The translations under genes were made by a program, and so were the position numbers. Under the pieces are notes generated by a model that saw only the letters and a list, made by a program, of their open reading frames with translations, made no database searches and was not told the origin of the DNA. A stretch of DNA of 64,000 bases, taken from contig NC_037671.1 of the NCBI RefSeq assembly GCF_003255815.1, positions 156,439,690-156,503,689 on the forward strand. Reading direction: 5' to 3'. The DNA comes from Theropithecus gelada (Eukaryota > Chordata > Mammalia > Primates > Cercopithecidae). Below, one piece after another: positions 23,640-35,099 of this stretch. Every line of letters starts with the position of its first letter. Position 1 is the first letter of the stretch.

Positions 23640-24680
23640 CCGGAACAGGTAGGAAAAAGATATTCAATAGATGGTTTTAGAAAAAATAGGTGGCTGTTTG
23701 TAAAATAAAACCCATATCTAGAATTAAAAAGGACAAACAACTTAGAAGAAAGAATTTCAAGTATGACACAAAAACCTGAAACCATAGAAGATCAATAAAT
23801 GTGACTACATAAAAACAAAATATTGCATAGGAAAAAAAAAAACACTTAGGAGCAAAAGTCATAAGTAAAGTCAAAAGGTCTTGACTGTATGATGACTCAG
23901 TAAGTAAAAGCCCAGCAGCCTGGTAGAAAAATGAACAAACCAAAAGGAATGGCCAATTCCCAGGAGGGGGCAAAGCAAATTACTACGTAAAGAATGTCAA
24001 TCTTATTATCTGAGAAATAAATAAACCCTTCAATGAAGTACCCTCTTTTCATCCATCGGATTGCAAAAATAAAACTTGAGCAGTATAACCATGGATTTTT
24101 AAAAGCATGAACCGTAAATCAAAAGCCTGCCTGTCTGACTAGTTGTATCACCTCGGGCAAATGTGTTCATCTCTATTTGCCTCAGTTTCGTCATCTATAA
24201 GTGGTAATGAAATAATAGTACTTATCTCTTAGAGTTTTGTGAGCATTAAGTGACTTAATGTATATAAACCATTTAGAAGAGTGTCTAGAATGTAGTAGAT
24301 ACCAACATGCGGCTGTCATTATTGTTATCGCTCTATATTGAGAAGTTGAGGCGGGGTGGGACAGGATCTGTCATGCATTGCTTGTCGGAGAGTAAGTCCA
24401 TTCACTCTACATAGAGGACTATTTGCAAGGATCTTTAGAGACTTAAAAAAGTGACCCAGCATTTTCACTTGTAAGTGTGAATCCTACAGATGTAGTCACA
24501 CTGGGAGATACAGTATGTTCAAAGGTATCCTTTGTAACATTCTTGGAAGTTACAAGATTGGAAACAACCTCATATCCAACTCTATACAAAGGGAATTGGT
24601 TTAAAATGTAGTTCATTGGTAAAATGGACTGTAACGAAAGGACTGGAAACCTTTTAGGCTTCTAATGAAAAGAGATGGTG
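23640..24680 (+). mobile_element. Old L1 fragment (L1M-type), split by a MIR
   Basis: L1 ORF2 3'-end phrases ('aaaaacctgaaaccatagaa', 'tgactacataaaaacaaaat', 'aaatgaacaaaccaaaagga') occur to about 24110. L1 phrases resume after the MIR with 'gtgacccagcattttcactt', 'tcctacagatgtagtcacac' and 'aagattggaaacaacctcat'. Coding capacity is lost. Confidence 0.65.
24120..24330 (+). repeat. MIR SINE
   Basis: 'ctgactagttgtatcacctc', 'gcctcagtttcgtcatctat', 'taatgaaataatagtactta', 'gagcattaagtgacttaatg' and 'agtgtctagaatgtagtaga' give a nearly complete MIR in plus orientation. Confidence 0.75.
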
Positions 24681-26029
24681 ATCCCTGCCTCAGGCAGAGG
24701 TCTGATAGAGGCACAGCTCTCCAGATGGTTCTGTTTTGCAAACGCAAGTGAAGTATTCCCAAGTGAAGACAATCTGCAATCACACAGCTCAGTGCCTAGC
24801 ATATTTTAAATGCCCAATAAGTGGGAGCTGGTATGATCTTATTATTTATCATTATTTATTTTCTTGACATAATAGAGTCGCATGGCAACAAGGCGCTCTA
24901 TGAGGCACCTTATAAATATAAAATGATTGTTTGTTTCAACGCCCACTGGAATCATCGTTAGCTTGAAGCCCAAATTTCCTCCACAAAAGCGACTCCACCT
25001 CTCGCAGTGGCTGCCAGACTGGACTGTCATCAGCAGCTGTGTCCCAGCCGGCCCTAGTCATGGCTTACTGCCAAAGAGCATACTTGAGTGAATCCTTAAA
25101 GTCCTCTTGTCTCTGTGATTATTTCACTGTGTTTATAATATAACAACTGCTGGAGAGCTGAGCTGCCCATTCATCTCTTGTTGTAGCCTTAACTCGGAGC
25201 TGGGGAGCCTACTGCTTCCTTGTGGACAGACTGATAACGGCCTCACATTGTGACCTACAGAGTCCCCATCCCCATTTTCAAAGATACATAATAATTTACT
25301 GAAATAAAAACTTGTTGCATTTCACAATTTGTGATTCACAAAGTTCAAATGTCTCTATTCTGAAGAAAGTGGAAAAATAACCAAAATGCATCTTTATATT
25401 TCACATTTTCTGTTTGCACAGAACTTATTCCTATGAAATGTCTACACAAGTTCAACTTTTTATGTTTGAGGAGAAAAAACAAGACATTCATTTCCCTATT
25501 ACAGTCCTCAGTAGAATACTTGCTACTTACAGTATCTCAGAACTTAAGTTAAATCAAAACAAAAAATATCTTTACTGATTTCCTTCCTCTAAATCATTGT
25601 GTCTTGCTTTCTTTTCCAATCTCCTTTAAAAGGTGTAACTTTTAAAATTTACTGCAACTTCCATCATTTTCAAAATATACATTTGAATCTATTTTCAGAT
25701 GTATATGACTTAATTTACTGCTTCTTTCCCTAATTTTCAAATGCAAATACCCAAATCATTTTTCAAGTGTATATTTTCATTGAAGTTGGTTTACTTATGA
25801 GTTCAAATGCCTTCCTCCTCTCTGATTTATAAAACTATATCTGGCAATGTTGGGGGACATTGAATTGTTCCCATCTATAAAAGGGAGCCCATAAAATTGG
25901 TGGCTTAAGAACTGATGTATGAATAGTCTCCAGCTGGTGACTCATGGCCAATCTGTCTCATTTCTTCCTATATACACATTTTACACAACCAACAAAAATC
26001 ATGTTTCAAAATCATCTAGGTCTGTGGTC
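24681..26029. other. AT-rich intergenic sequence, no gene seen
   Basis: No named repeat and no exon. Short frames lack motifs. Pieces such as 'tgggagctggtatgatctta' near 24822 resemble LINE/MIR tails but are too short to call. Confidence 0.4.
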
Positions 26030-26372
26030 TTATTTCCACTTCCTTTAGTTCTAAGCCCTACTTATCACTCAAATCTTGGTTCAAGCATCACTTCCTCAGG
26101 GAAACTTTCTTTGACCACATCCTACTCCTGCCACAGATTGGTTCAGCTACTCCAGTTATATGCTCTCCTTGCCCCTGGTCCTTTCTCACCGGAGTATGTA
26201 TTACAATTTTTACAATTATAATTCTCTGCACTTCATTTGATTCACATCTATGTCTCTTCGCTAGACTAAATTTGAGGAACCTGATGTTCTCTTACTCTTA
26301 GGTACTGTGCCTAGAATAATTCTTGCCTCATAGTAGGAACTCCATAAGTATTTGGTGAATAAATGAATTTTT
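26030..26372 (+). repeat. L2 LINE 3' end
   Basis: 'aaatcttggttcaagcatca', 'cttcctcagggaaactttct', 'tgaccacatcc', 'gtactgtgcctagaataatt' and 'agtatttggtgaataaatga' follow L2 order to its 3' terminus. Confidence 0.75.
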
Positions 26373-26558
26373 TAAAAAAGTCAGTGAATGACGAGGTGAC
26401 AAATGAATGGCTAAATTTCCCAGCACCATGATTAACATATGGTGGTACTTAATAAAATGATAGCTATCTTTATTCTTAGTTCCCATTCCTGATCAGATCA
26501 ATTTGCTAAGTGTTTCAGTTTGTGGAAGATGTGATTATGCTTTCAGAAACTGGAAGTC

Positions 26559-26830
26559 GGCCGGGCGCAGTGGCTCATGCCTGTAATCCCAGCATTTTGG
26601 GAGGCCGAGGCGGGTAGATCATCTGAAGTCAGGAGTTTGAGACCAGCCTGGCCAACCTGGTGAAACACTGTCTCTACTAAAAATACAAAAATTAGCTGAG
26701 CATGGTAGCGCATGCCTGTAATCCCAGCTACTCAGTAAGCTGAGGCAGGAGAATTACTTGAACCCAGGAGATGGAGGTTGCAATGAGTGGAGATCATGCC
26801 ACTGCCCTCCAGCTTGGGAGAGAGACTCCA
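26559..26830 (+). mobile_element. Alu SINE
   Basis: Full head GGCCGGGCGC and both monomers. The right end 'agagagactccatatatata' lacks the usual 'gtctcaaaa' and passes into a (TA/TG)n microsatellite that probably replaced the A tail. Confidence 0.95.
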
Positions 26831-26882
26831 TATATATATGTGTGTATATATGTATGTATATGTATATATGTATATGTATATT
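26829..26882. repeat. (TA/TG)n microsatellite
   Basis: Alternating purine-pyrimidine run 'tatatatatatgtgtgtata' and onward, at the tail of the preceding Alu. Confidence 0.9.
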
Positions 26883-27639
26883 TTTTGCCTTGATTTTCTA
26901 AATCATTTTACTAAAATAGTTAATTTTTAATGTTCACTTTTTCCCTAGTCAGGAAATATATTACCAATAGTCAACAAAGTTATTGAAACATTTTTCAATC
27001 TTCAAATTTCATTTTAATTTGAATATTTTAATAAAATTATTGCAGTTTTAACACTTTCTAAAGAAAAAGTACAATCATCCAAATAAAATGGGAGATTTCT
27101 GGATATTTAATGTTTTTATGCTATAATAAAGTCAATTGTAATTTTTGATCCTCAGTTTGTTGATAGCAAGATCTCAGAATTACTTGATTTTATGTCTACA
27201 TGGAAAATTTGCAACTTGTGCATAATTACCATTCCATTCATCTTACATTAATTTCTTAAAATGATTTTACTTATAGCTCATTGACAATGAAGATATTTTT
27301 GGAAGCTGTTTTCTCCCATTGGAATAATTTTGTAAATAAAATATTTACATATAGTATTATTCCTGTATTTCTTTCTCTTCAAACCAAGTATCACAACTCA
27401 TGCTGTCTTTAATTGGCTTGCCAAACTTTCCAGTAATCTTATTTATTTTTTTCTGAGTTGTAGAAAAGAATTTTCCAAGGTATGGGTGGGTGAAGAGTTC
27501 ACTTAATCACCTCATTCATTCAGTGCCTAGATGTCGGCTGCACATTTCTGGCCTCTCTCTGTCCAGCTGTGATGAGCTTCACTGCATTCGAGTGCTTGCA
27601 TTGCAGGTCTTGGAGGAAGCAACACTGTCATGCCTATGA
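26883..27639. other. AT-rich intergenic sequence, no gene seen
   Basis: Strongly AT-rich without repeats I can name and without open frames of note. Confidence 0.45.
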
Positions 27640-27755
27640 ATCTGTGTATGTGGCTTCTTCATCCTGAAATATTATCTTCTTTCTCATTCTTTGCCTAAAT
27701 CTTGCTGGTCCTTCAAGATTTGCTCAGGCACCACTTTCTTTAGGAAGTCTTTTTG
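27640..27755 (+). repeat. L2 LINE fragment
   Basis: 'cttcttcatcctgaaatatt', 'tgctggtccttcaagatttg', 'tcaggcaccactttctttag' and 'gaagtctttttg' match the L2 3' body. Confidence 0.6.
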
Positions 27756-28034
27756 TATGTAATAAAAGAAACCAACTAAAATTAGATCATGGCAAAAAGG
27801 AGGGACATTGTTTTAAGAATAAAGAAATATTTAAAACCCAAAGACAGTAAGTGAGGGAGAGTAGAGTCACGCAGGTCAGGACCGGGGCCCAACAATCAGG
27901 TCACTTCATATTCCCTCCTGTCTCTGTTTCTTTCCAAGAGCTTGCTCTGTGCTTGCCTTTCTGTGTATACCAGATTCCTCTGCTGACTCACTTTGTACAC
28001 AGCACTGTATGGTCTCCCTCAGCCCCTTTTGCTA

Positions 28035-28132
28035 TTAGGTTGGCGCAAAAGTAATCGTGGTTTTTGTCATTACTTGTAAAATTGTAAAAACCATTAATTG
28101 TAAAAACCATGATTACTTTTGCACCAGCCTAA
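28035..28132. ncRNA. MADE1 mariner MITE; candidate miR-548-family hairpin
   Basis: A near-palindromic element from 'ttaggttggcgcaaaagtaa' to 'acttttgcaccagcctaa', flanked by TA on both sides (28033-28034 and 28133-28134), the mariner target duplication. MADE1 is normally about 80 bp. This copy is 98 bp because of an internal 16-bp tandem duplication (28081-28096 and 28097-28112, 'attgtaaaaaccatta' type). The arms 28047-28068 and 28101-28123 pair into a long hairpin of the kind processed into miR-548 members. From memory, human MIR548H5 lies at 6q23.2 about 16 kb upstream of ENPP1, and this copy is 16.4 kb upstream of the ENPP1 start codon. Orthology to that locus is inferred. Whether the monkey copy, with its enlarged loop, is processed cannot be told from sequence. 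Confidence 0.75.
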
Positions 28133-28429
28133 TACGTCATGATCTTCTAGCTATGTCTGCTGCAAAATTCTCAAGCAACAGAAAACCTCAAACCAAGCCA
28201 AGGAAACCTCAGTCCCAGCTGAGTCAACGAGTTGCTGGATTTCTGTGAGGCCTCCCTCTCTGTTCAAATTAGTCATGGGGCAGTGCCATGTCCCAGGATC
28301 TGTGGGGCTGCCCCTTCTACTGGCTGTCAGGAGAATAGGTTTTCCAAAGTGACTACAGGATAGGTGTAAACAATCATGGTCAAAAGGACTATCGCCCTCA
28401 ATTTGGAATTGGTGCCTTTCCTATGGGCT

Positions 28430-28920
28430 CCAATACATTGTACTTTTCTTTCATAGCTGTTAACACACTGAATTGCAATTAACTGTTAATATATTTCTCT
28501 GTCTTCCCCACTGGGCTAGAAGTTTCTTGTAAGAATGGGCCATTTGGCCGGGCGCGGTGGCTCAAGCCTGTAATCCCAGCACTTTGGGAGGCCGAGACGG
28601 GCGGATCATGAGGTCAGAAGATCAAGACCATCCTGGCTAACACGGTGAAACCCCGTCTCTACTAAAAATACAAGAAAATTAGCCAGGCGAGGTGGCGGGC
28701 GCCTGTAGTCCCAGCTACTCGGGAGGCTGAGGCAGGAGAATGGCGTGAACCCGGGGGGGCGGAGCTTGCAGTGAGCCAGACCGCACTCCAGCCTGGGGCA
28801 CAGAGCAAGACTCCGTCTCAAAAAAAAAAAAAAAAAAAAAAAAAAAAGTGGGCCATTCTTTTTTTCTTTTCTTTGTCCCTATTGTTTCTAATACAGTCCT
28901 TGGTATACAATGTGTTCAAA
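28430..28920 (+). repeat. L2 LINE fragment split by AluYR
   Basis: 'gtacttttctttcatagctg', 'taacacactgaattgcaatt' and 'ccccactgggctagaagttt' before the Alu, then 'ttgtccctattgtttctaat', 'acagtccttggtatacaatg' and 'tgttcaaa' after it, form one L2 3' end. Confidence 0.65.
28546..28847 (+). mobile_element. Young AluY (Old World monkey AluYR-type)
   Basis: Very low divergence, head GGCCGGGCGCGGTGGCTCAA, 'ggcgaggtggcgggcgcctg', and a pure A tail of about 28 bases. Target-site duplication tgggccatt is at 28536-28544 and 28849-28857. A short deletion removes part of the 'gagatcc..ccactg' segment near the 3' end. The diagnostic bases point to a cercopithecine-lineage subfamily, so it should be absent at this site in human. 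Confidence 0.93.
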
Positions 28921-29267
28921 GGGCAGATATGTTATTATTCAGTATAAACATTTGCAATTGATCTTCCATATTATTATGGTAATGATATGTTAATCAATTA
29001 AATATATTAATAAGGTAATATTTTGCTTCTCTCTTCTGGAATCCTAGAGTCCAAGGGCTCTGGTTTTATTTTCTTCATAGACTAGACCTCACCTCCAGTT
29101 TTCTCTTGATAAAAGGGAAGAGACAGTCACCAGTTGCAAGGAGGCAGAAAAATAATCTGGCCTTCTAACGGCTTCTTAAACAGATTTTCAACCAACTGTC
29201 CTGTTTTCTAGTCCTACCTTCATCCTCTAATGGAACTACCTGGTGCAGCCCAACCTGGTTTCATCTT
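28921..29267. other. Intergenic sequence, no gene seen
   Basis: Nothing recognisable between the L2 end and the next Alu. Confidence 0.4.
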
Positions 29268-29553
29268 TTTTTTTAGATGGAGTCTCACTCTGTCGCCCAG
29301 GAAGGAGAGCAGTGGCATGATCTCAGCTCACTGCAACCTCCACCTCACAGGTTCAAGCAATTTCCCGGCCTCAGCCTCCTGAGTAGATGGGATTACAGAC
29401 ACCTGCCACTACACCCATACAATTTTTGTGTTTTTAGTAGAGACAGGGTTTCACCATGTTGGCCAGGTTGGCCTCAAACTCCTGACCTCGTGATTTGCCC
29501 ACCTCGGCTTCCCAAAGTGCTAGGATTACAGGTGTGAGCCACCGGGCCTGGCC
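29268..29553 (-). mobile_element. Alu SINE
   Basis: Reverse Alu with a short T run, 'agatggagtctcactctgtc' through 'gtgagccaccgggcctggcc'. Confidence 0.95.
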
Positions 29554-29705
29554 GCTGGTTGCATCTTGACTGTCTCCACATCTGTTTTAGGGTTAAACTT
29601 TCTTGGGTCTACTAAAGCAATTACCAAGTGTCCATTTGTTTGCCCATCTAATATTCTATTAATCACCCTCTTTGTCTTTATGGATTTATGTCTTTAAAAA
29701 AATAA

Positions 29706-29999
29706 ACAGATCTGGCATGGTGGCTCATACCTGTTATCCCAGCACATTGGGAAGCCAACACAGGAGGACTGCTTGAAGCTAGGGTAACAAAGCAAAACCT
29801 TGTCTGTACCAAAAATTTAAAAACTAGATAGGTACATTGGCTTCCACCTGCAGTTCCAACTACTTGGGAGGCTGGGGTGGGAGGATTGTTTGAGCCCAGG
29901 ATTTGAAGGCTATAGTGAGGATATGATTGTAACCACTGCACTCAAGAGTCTGGGTGACAAGAGAAAGATACTGTCTCTTAAAAAAAAAAAAAAAAAAAT
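29706..29999 (+). mobile_element. Old, highly diverged Alu (AluJ-like)
   Basis: 'atctggcatggtggctcata', 'ttatcccagcacattgggaa' and 'tacttgggaggctggggtgg' with an A(18) tail. It has an internal deletion in the left monomer and high divergence. Confidence 0.85.
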
Positions 30000-30094
30000 C
30001 AAGAAAGTGAATATAAATGTGTATGGTAGATCCATCCTCTTTTCCCAGAAGTCCGTTTGCATTAATTCATTTTTTATTTAAAAATTTTGCATTA

Positions 30095-30400
30095 GTGAGG
30101 TATATTTTATATACACCAAATGTTTTGATTTTAGGTGTACTATTCAATAGGTTTTGACCTATACATAGGCATTCAATGTTCCAGTTTCTCACTAAAGCCA
30201 CTTATTCCTTCAACCTCCCTCCTTTCTACTACTCTTGTTCTTTGACGTTATCATGACCTTTTCTCCGAGTTTATCACATCCATCATGTCTTAACTTCATT
30301 TAGTAGTTGTGGTTGAATTGTGTTCCCCAAAAAGTGATGTTGAATTCCCAAATCTGTAGGATCTGTAGTGTTTGTGTCACCTGTTTCATTCACGACGTTG
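30095..30400. repeat. Old L1 and MLT1-like fragments
   Basis: 30095-30300 resembles old L1M 3' sequence ('gaggtatattttatatacac', 'ttaggtgtactattcaatag'). 30309-30400 ('gttgaattgtgttccccaaa', 'gttgaattcccaaatctgta') resembles the start of an MLT1 LTR. Both are short and tentative. Confidence 0.4.
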
Positions 30401-30409
30401 GGAATTTGT

Positions 30410-30945
30410 GACTTCTTTTTTGATAGGAGTGATTAGAAGTTTATCAATTTTATTAAGCTTTTCAAAGAAACATCTTTTGCTGGGCATAGGGGCTCAGGCC
30501 TGTAATCCCAGCACTTTTGGAGGCCAAGGTGGGTGAATGACTTGAGCTCAGGAGTTTGTAATCAGCCTGGGCAATATAGTGGGACCCCACCTCTACAAAA
30601 TTTTTTAAAAAATTAGCAGGGCATGGTGGTGAGTGCCTTTGGTCCCAGTTACTTGGGAGGCTGAAGTGAGAGAATTGTTTGAGCCCAGGAGATCAAGGCT
30701 GAAGCCACGATCTGTCCACTGCGCTTCAGCCTGGGTGACAGAATAAGATCCTATCTCAAACAAACACGAATCTTTTGATATTGATTTCTCTACTCTTTTT
30801 TTTGCTTTCAATTTCATTAATTTCTGCTCTTCTCTGGTATTATTTTCTTCCTTTTGCTTATCTGAATTTAATTTGTTCATCTCTTTTTTTATTATTATTT
30901 TCTTCCCTTTGCTTATCTGAATTTAATGTGTTCATCTCTTTCTCT
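30410..30945 (-). mobile_element. Old L1 ORF2 fragment split by an Alu
   Basis: 'tttatcaattttattaagct' and 'tttcaaagaaacatcttttg' before the Alu, then 'gatattgatttctctactct' and 'ttcaatttcattaatttctg' after it, are reverse L1 ORF2 phrases. Inside, a ~50-bp unit starting 'tattttcttcc' is duplicated at 30841 and 30896 (period 55). Confidence 0.6.
30479..30768 (+). mobile_element. Alu SINE
   Basis: Head 'tgctgggcataggggctcag' (diverged), both monomers, tail 'caaacaaacacgaa'. Inserted in an L1 fragment. Confidence 0.9.
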
Positions 30946-30950
30946 CTCTC

Positions 30951-31255
30951 TCTTTTTTTTTTTTTATTTGAGACAGAGTCTTGCTCTGTTGCCCAGGCTT
31001 GAGTGCAGTGGCACGATCTCTGCTCACTGCAACCTCCGCCTCCCGGGCCCAAGTGATTCTTGTACCTCAGCCTCCCAAGTAGCTGGGACTACAGGCACGT
31101 GCCACCATGCCTGGCTAATTTTTTTGTATTTTTAGTAGAAATGGGGTCTCACCATGTTGCCCAGGCTGGTCTTCAACTCCTGAGCTTAAGCCATCCATCT
31201 TCCTCAGCCTCCCAAAGTGTTGGGATTACAAGCATGAGTCACCACACCTGGCTTA
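30951..31255 (-). mobile_element. Alu SINE
   Basis: Reverse Alu after a (CT)n/T run, 'gagacagagtcttgctctgt' through 'gagtcaccacacctggct'. Confidence 0.95.
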
Positions 31256-31439
31256 ACTGGAGTAGTTCTAATTCCATTTCACCCTCTCATGCTGTGTGTC
31301 TTACTTCTGTGTATATTACAAATCCCATGATAAATCGACATTAATTTGGCTCAATTGAATTATACTTTAAAGAGATAAAAATGAGAAAAATTATATTTAT
31401 CCAAACATTTGTAATTTCTTTACTGTTTATTCTTTTTTA

Positions 31440-32450
31440 TAGATCTAAATTTCAGCCTGGTATCGTTTTCCTTCTGCCTGAAGAATCTCCTTTAATATTT
31501 TTCGTAGTGCAATTCCAGGGATATATTCTCTCAGTTTTGTTGGTCTGAGTATGTCTTTATTGTATCTTTGTTTTTTAAAGACATTTTAACTGGTTGTGTA
31601 AGTCCATTCTCACACTGCTATAAAGAGCTACCTGAAACTAGGTAATTTATGAAGAAAAGAGGTTTAATTAACTCTCAGCTCCACAGGCTGTACAGGAAGC
31701 ATAGCAGGAAGACCTCAGGAAACTTACAATCATTGCTGAAGGGCAAAGGGGAAGCAAGCACCTTCTTCACATGGTGACAGGAGAGAGAGTGAAGGGGGAG
31801 CGGCCATACACTTTTAAGCCATCAGTTCTCATGAGAACTCACTCACTATCATGAGACCAGCAAGGGGGAAAATTCGCCCCCATGATTCAGTCACCTCCCA
31901 CCAGGTCCCTTCCCCAACACTAGAAATTACAATTCACCAGGAGATATGGGTGGAGACACAGAGCCAAACTACATCACTGGGTAAAGAATTAAAGTTTCAT
32001 AAATGTTTTCTGTCTGTCTGTACTTTAAAGATATCACTCCATTTTCTTCTGGCTCAAACACATTCGGCCAAGAAGTCTTCAATAATTCTTATCTTTTTAC
32101 CCTTTGTATACAATGTATCTTTTTGTTTCACTGCTTTAAAGATTTAAAAAATACTCTTTTTCAGCAATTTGACTATGAGATGCCTTGGTGTGGTTTTTTG
32201 GTGTCTATTCTGCTTGGTATTTGTTAAAATTCTGGAATCTGTCGGTTCATAGTTTTCTTCAAAATAGAAAAGTGTTATTCCATTATTCTTTCAGATATTA
32301 TTTCTATCCATCATTTTTGTAGAACCCTAATACACATATGCTAATTATATGTCCCTTAGATACCTAATGCTTTGCTAAAATCTTTTTGGTCTTATTTTTC
32401 TCTGTGTGCTTATTTTGCATAGTTTCTTTGTAGCAAATATTCTCCTAGGT
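31440..32450 (-). mobile_element. Old L1 (L1M-type) sequence split by a THE1/MST LTR
   Basis: 'ctgcctgaagaatctccttt', 'ttttgttggtctgagtatgt' and 'tctttattgtatctttgttt' before the LTR, then 'actttaaagatatcactcca', 'tcttctggctcaaacacatt', 'cagcaatttgactatgagat' and 'ttccattattctttcagata' after it, belong to one old LINE-type repeat. Orientation is tentative. Confidence 0.5.
31595..31976 (-). mobile_element. Solo THE1/MST-like MaLR LTR
   Basis: Reverse LTR from 'tgtgtaagtccattctcaca' to 'gccaaactacatca', including 'cttcttcacatggtgacagg' and 'cccccatgattcagtcacct'. The flanks ctggt (31590-31594) and ctggg (31977-31981) are a 5-bp target-site duplication with one change. Confidence 0.9.
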
Positions 32451-34978
32451 AGATGAAAAGGAAGGCCATGTTCTTGCCTCTGGCTTGGTTCTCTGCTTCC
32501 CATGATCATACATAACCAGCTTTGATGATTACATCAGTAGGAAAAAAATTGACATCCTATATTGGTGAATTTTAAAAAATTGTTAAGATTTTTTATATAT
32601 ACATGTTATATAAGGTCATATACTAGCAGGGGCATAAGTGAGTAATAATTTTTGACAAGAATGATGACGGTTTCTTTTCTTTTGTTTTCCTGTGTGGGTG
32701 ATTTGATCCCTAATCAACCAGAATTATCCATTTGTCTCAGAGCATGGGGAGGGAGATAAGATAGGGAGGCTGGGCCTCATTATGCCAAATATACAAAGAA
32801 AAAGAAATGATTATTGTTAGCTTTCTGCTGCAAAAATATAACTTTTATTACCCAGCAAAGCAAGGTGCTGTTAAGAGAGAAAATGATTTCTAAACTTCTT
32901 AAACTCCCACAAGCATTAGTAAGAGTACGGTCTGAAAGACTTGAATATTCAGTTTACTGTAAACCATGGTTAGAAACAAGTCAGGAGATGATGTACAGGA
33001 AGTCTCTGCTACCCTGGAATGAGAAAAAGGTGACTCTTTTGACTCTGTGGAGTATGGAAAAGAGTGAAAAGAGTTAAGGGGAGCTCCCAATCACACACCT
33101 TTATGATGCCTTTACTTTATAGTAAGCTGCCTTTATGATGCCTTTACTTATGGAGGAGACTGTTGGATGCGTGTTTCCCTCATCAATATGCAGGTGCTAC
33201 TTCCAGTGTGTCTAAGCAGCATCCAAGGTAGCACTTTGAAGCTTCATTGACTCTCCTGTAGGAAGAGAGCAATCCAGAAGCTGCCCCATGACATTTGGGT
33301 CTATGGTGAGTACCTGAGTTGAGAGCCACTGGAGTAATACTGTGGACCTCACAGTTAAAGATGAAGTTATCCTAAACCAGAGAGCCAAAATTAAAGAGCT
33401 TAGACCATGGCTTTATGGAGAATGTGGCTGTATTCAGAGGTGTCTGCTGCTGTACCATGAACTGAGGTAGAGTTTAGCTATGAAAGATCTCTGAGCCTTG
33501 ATGAAGTTAAGAAAACAAGTCAGAAATTTGCCAGCAGCATCTCAGAAGATACAAGTGGAAAGTTCCCAGGGACCATATCGGACCAGACACTGAGCACATA
33601 GATCAGCAGGGACATAATGAAGAACTCAAAGAGAGGCAAGCCAATGCAAGGCCCATCTCACACTGCCACAACAACCCTGTCCAACTCCTGCCAATAAACA
33701 TCTAGACACAATCCTGGGAAAGATTAAAGGCAGGAGAGAAAACAGGAATAATGAACACATCTATCTCCAAGCACTGAGTTACCACAAAGATACTGAAAAG
33801 TATTGAGATGATATGATCTCATTTCCCCTCCCCTACCCCTACCATCTCAATCCCTTCTTACCCAGTGGGATGAAGGCTTATAAAGACACTGGACCATTGT
33901 ATATACACATCTGACTAGAAATGTGTAGATTTTTGTCTTTTCCATACTTTCCTAAAATTCCGAGTAATATCTGAAAAACAGACATGATGCCCACAATAAA
34001 GCAGAAGGAGTGGTCCTTTAGAGCAATTTGTCTCAGAAGAAACTGCCCATGGAGACTTCATAATGTTTAGAAAATGTCAACAATAAATAGGAACCAGTGA
34101 AATTCTGGTGAACATTTGTTATCTTTGCTATCCAGCATGAAACTTCCTTTCTTCTGGAACAATATATCAGTTATACATTGAGGATCCAACCCCTTCTTAA
34201 CCACCTTAAACCTTAACTCAGTTCAACACATGTTTTGGCTCTTTCTATACTACACCAATCACTGAGTTATCCTAAAGGATAGAAAGGGATTGAGATAATG
34301 TGATTTAGTATTTATAGAGTAGACATTGGCATAGATAGGGAATTCCTAGCCTACAGTTCAAATGACAGCTGAGGAAAAATTTTAATCCTTTGCAGACATA
34401 ACTGCTACACCCTTAGGACAGAGTTTGCAAATTAGAAGCCTAAGGATAAGTCAGTCTCACTGGTGCCTTTTTTTTTTTTTTTTTTTTTTTGGCTTTCATG
34501 GTGTTTTAAAAAATATTGACTCATTTGCCAATATTTAAAAATTGAAAAAAATCTAATTTCCAGTACTTATTTGAAAATCTAGGATAGAGTTTCAGATATG
34601 AAAGTGAAAAGAGTGGCAAATTCATTTCACAAAATGCAAGTATTAAAATGAACAATACTCTCAACAACACCCATTTCAGGGTTTTGTAAACTGATCATAG
34701 GCAGTCAAGTTGGCCTTTTTTACTCCTGAAAAACTGCTAGAGCTTTAGATAACAACAGTGGGAGTTTGCAGCTTTTAGCCACTGTAGGGACAGACTAATT
34801 TGATAGAATCATGGTGCAGTGTGAAAACACTGCTTTGTAAAAGTGACAACACTGGTAAAAAGAAACAGAAAAATAATCAGAATTCAGAGTTGTTATAACA
34901 TATATTTAAAAGTCAAGTTTTCAACTAAAACTACAATTCATACAAAGAAGATATTGTGACTCATACCCAGGGAAAAAA
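32451..34978. other. Intergenic sequence, no gene seen
   Basis: About 2.5 kb with no repeat family I can name apart from a T(22) run at 34469-34490 and a 20-bp unit 'cctttatgatgcctttactt' repeated at 33099 and 33130. An 87-codon plus-strand frame at 32814-33077 shows no motif. No promoter-like or splice-supported exon. Confidence 0.4.
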
Positions 34979-34979
34979 A

Positions 34980-35080
34980 TTAGTGTGTGTATGCAGATCT
35001 ATATATACGTGTGTGTATATATGTGTGTGTGTGTATATGTACATACACATACATATACATACCTACACTCAATTTCTTTA
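34980..35080. repeat. (TG/TA)n and (CA/TA)n microsatellite
   Basis: Alternating runs 'gtgtgtatatatgtgtgtgt', then 'acatacacatacatatacat'. The TG-rich first half and CA-rich second half are roughly complementary and could fold into a hairpin. Confidence 0.9.
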
Positions 35081-35099
35081 AAAAGCATAAGATTATTTA

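Noticed and set aside
34980..35080. CRISPR-like or regularly spaced repeats
   Set aside because: Only simple dinucleotide microsatellites are present; no spaced direct repeats occur anywhere, as expected for a primate genome.
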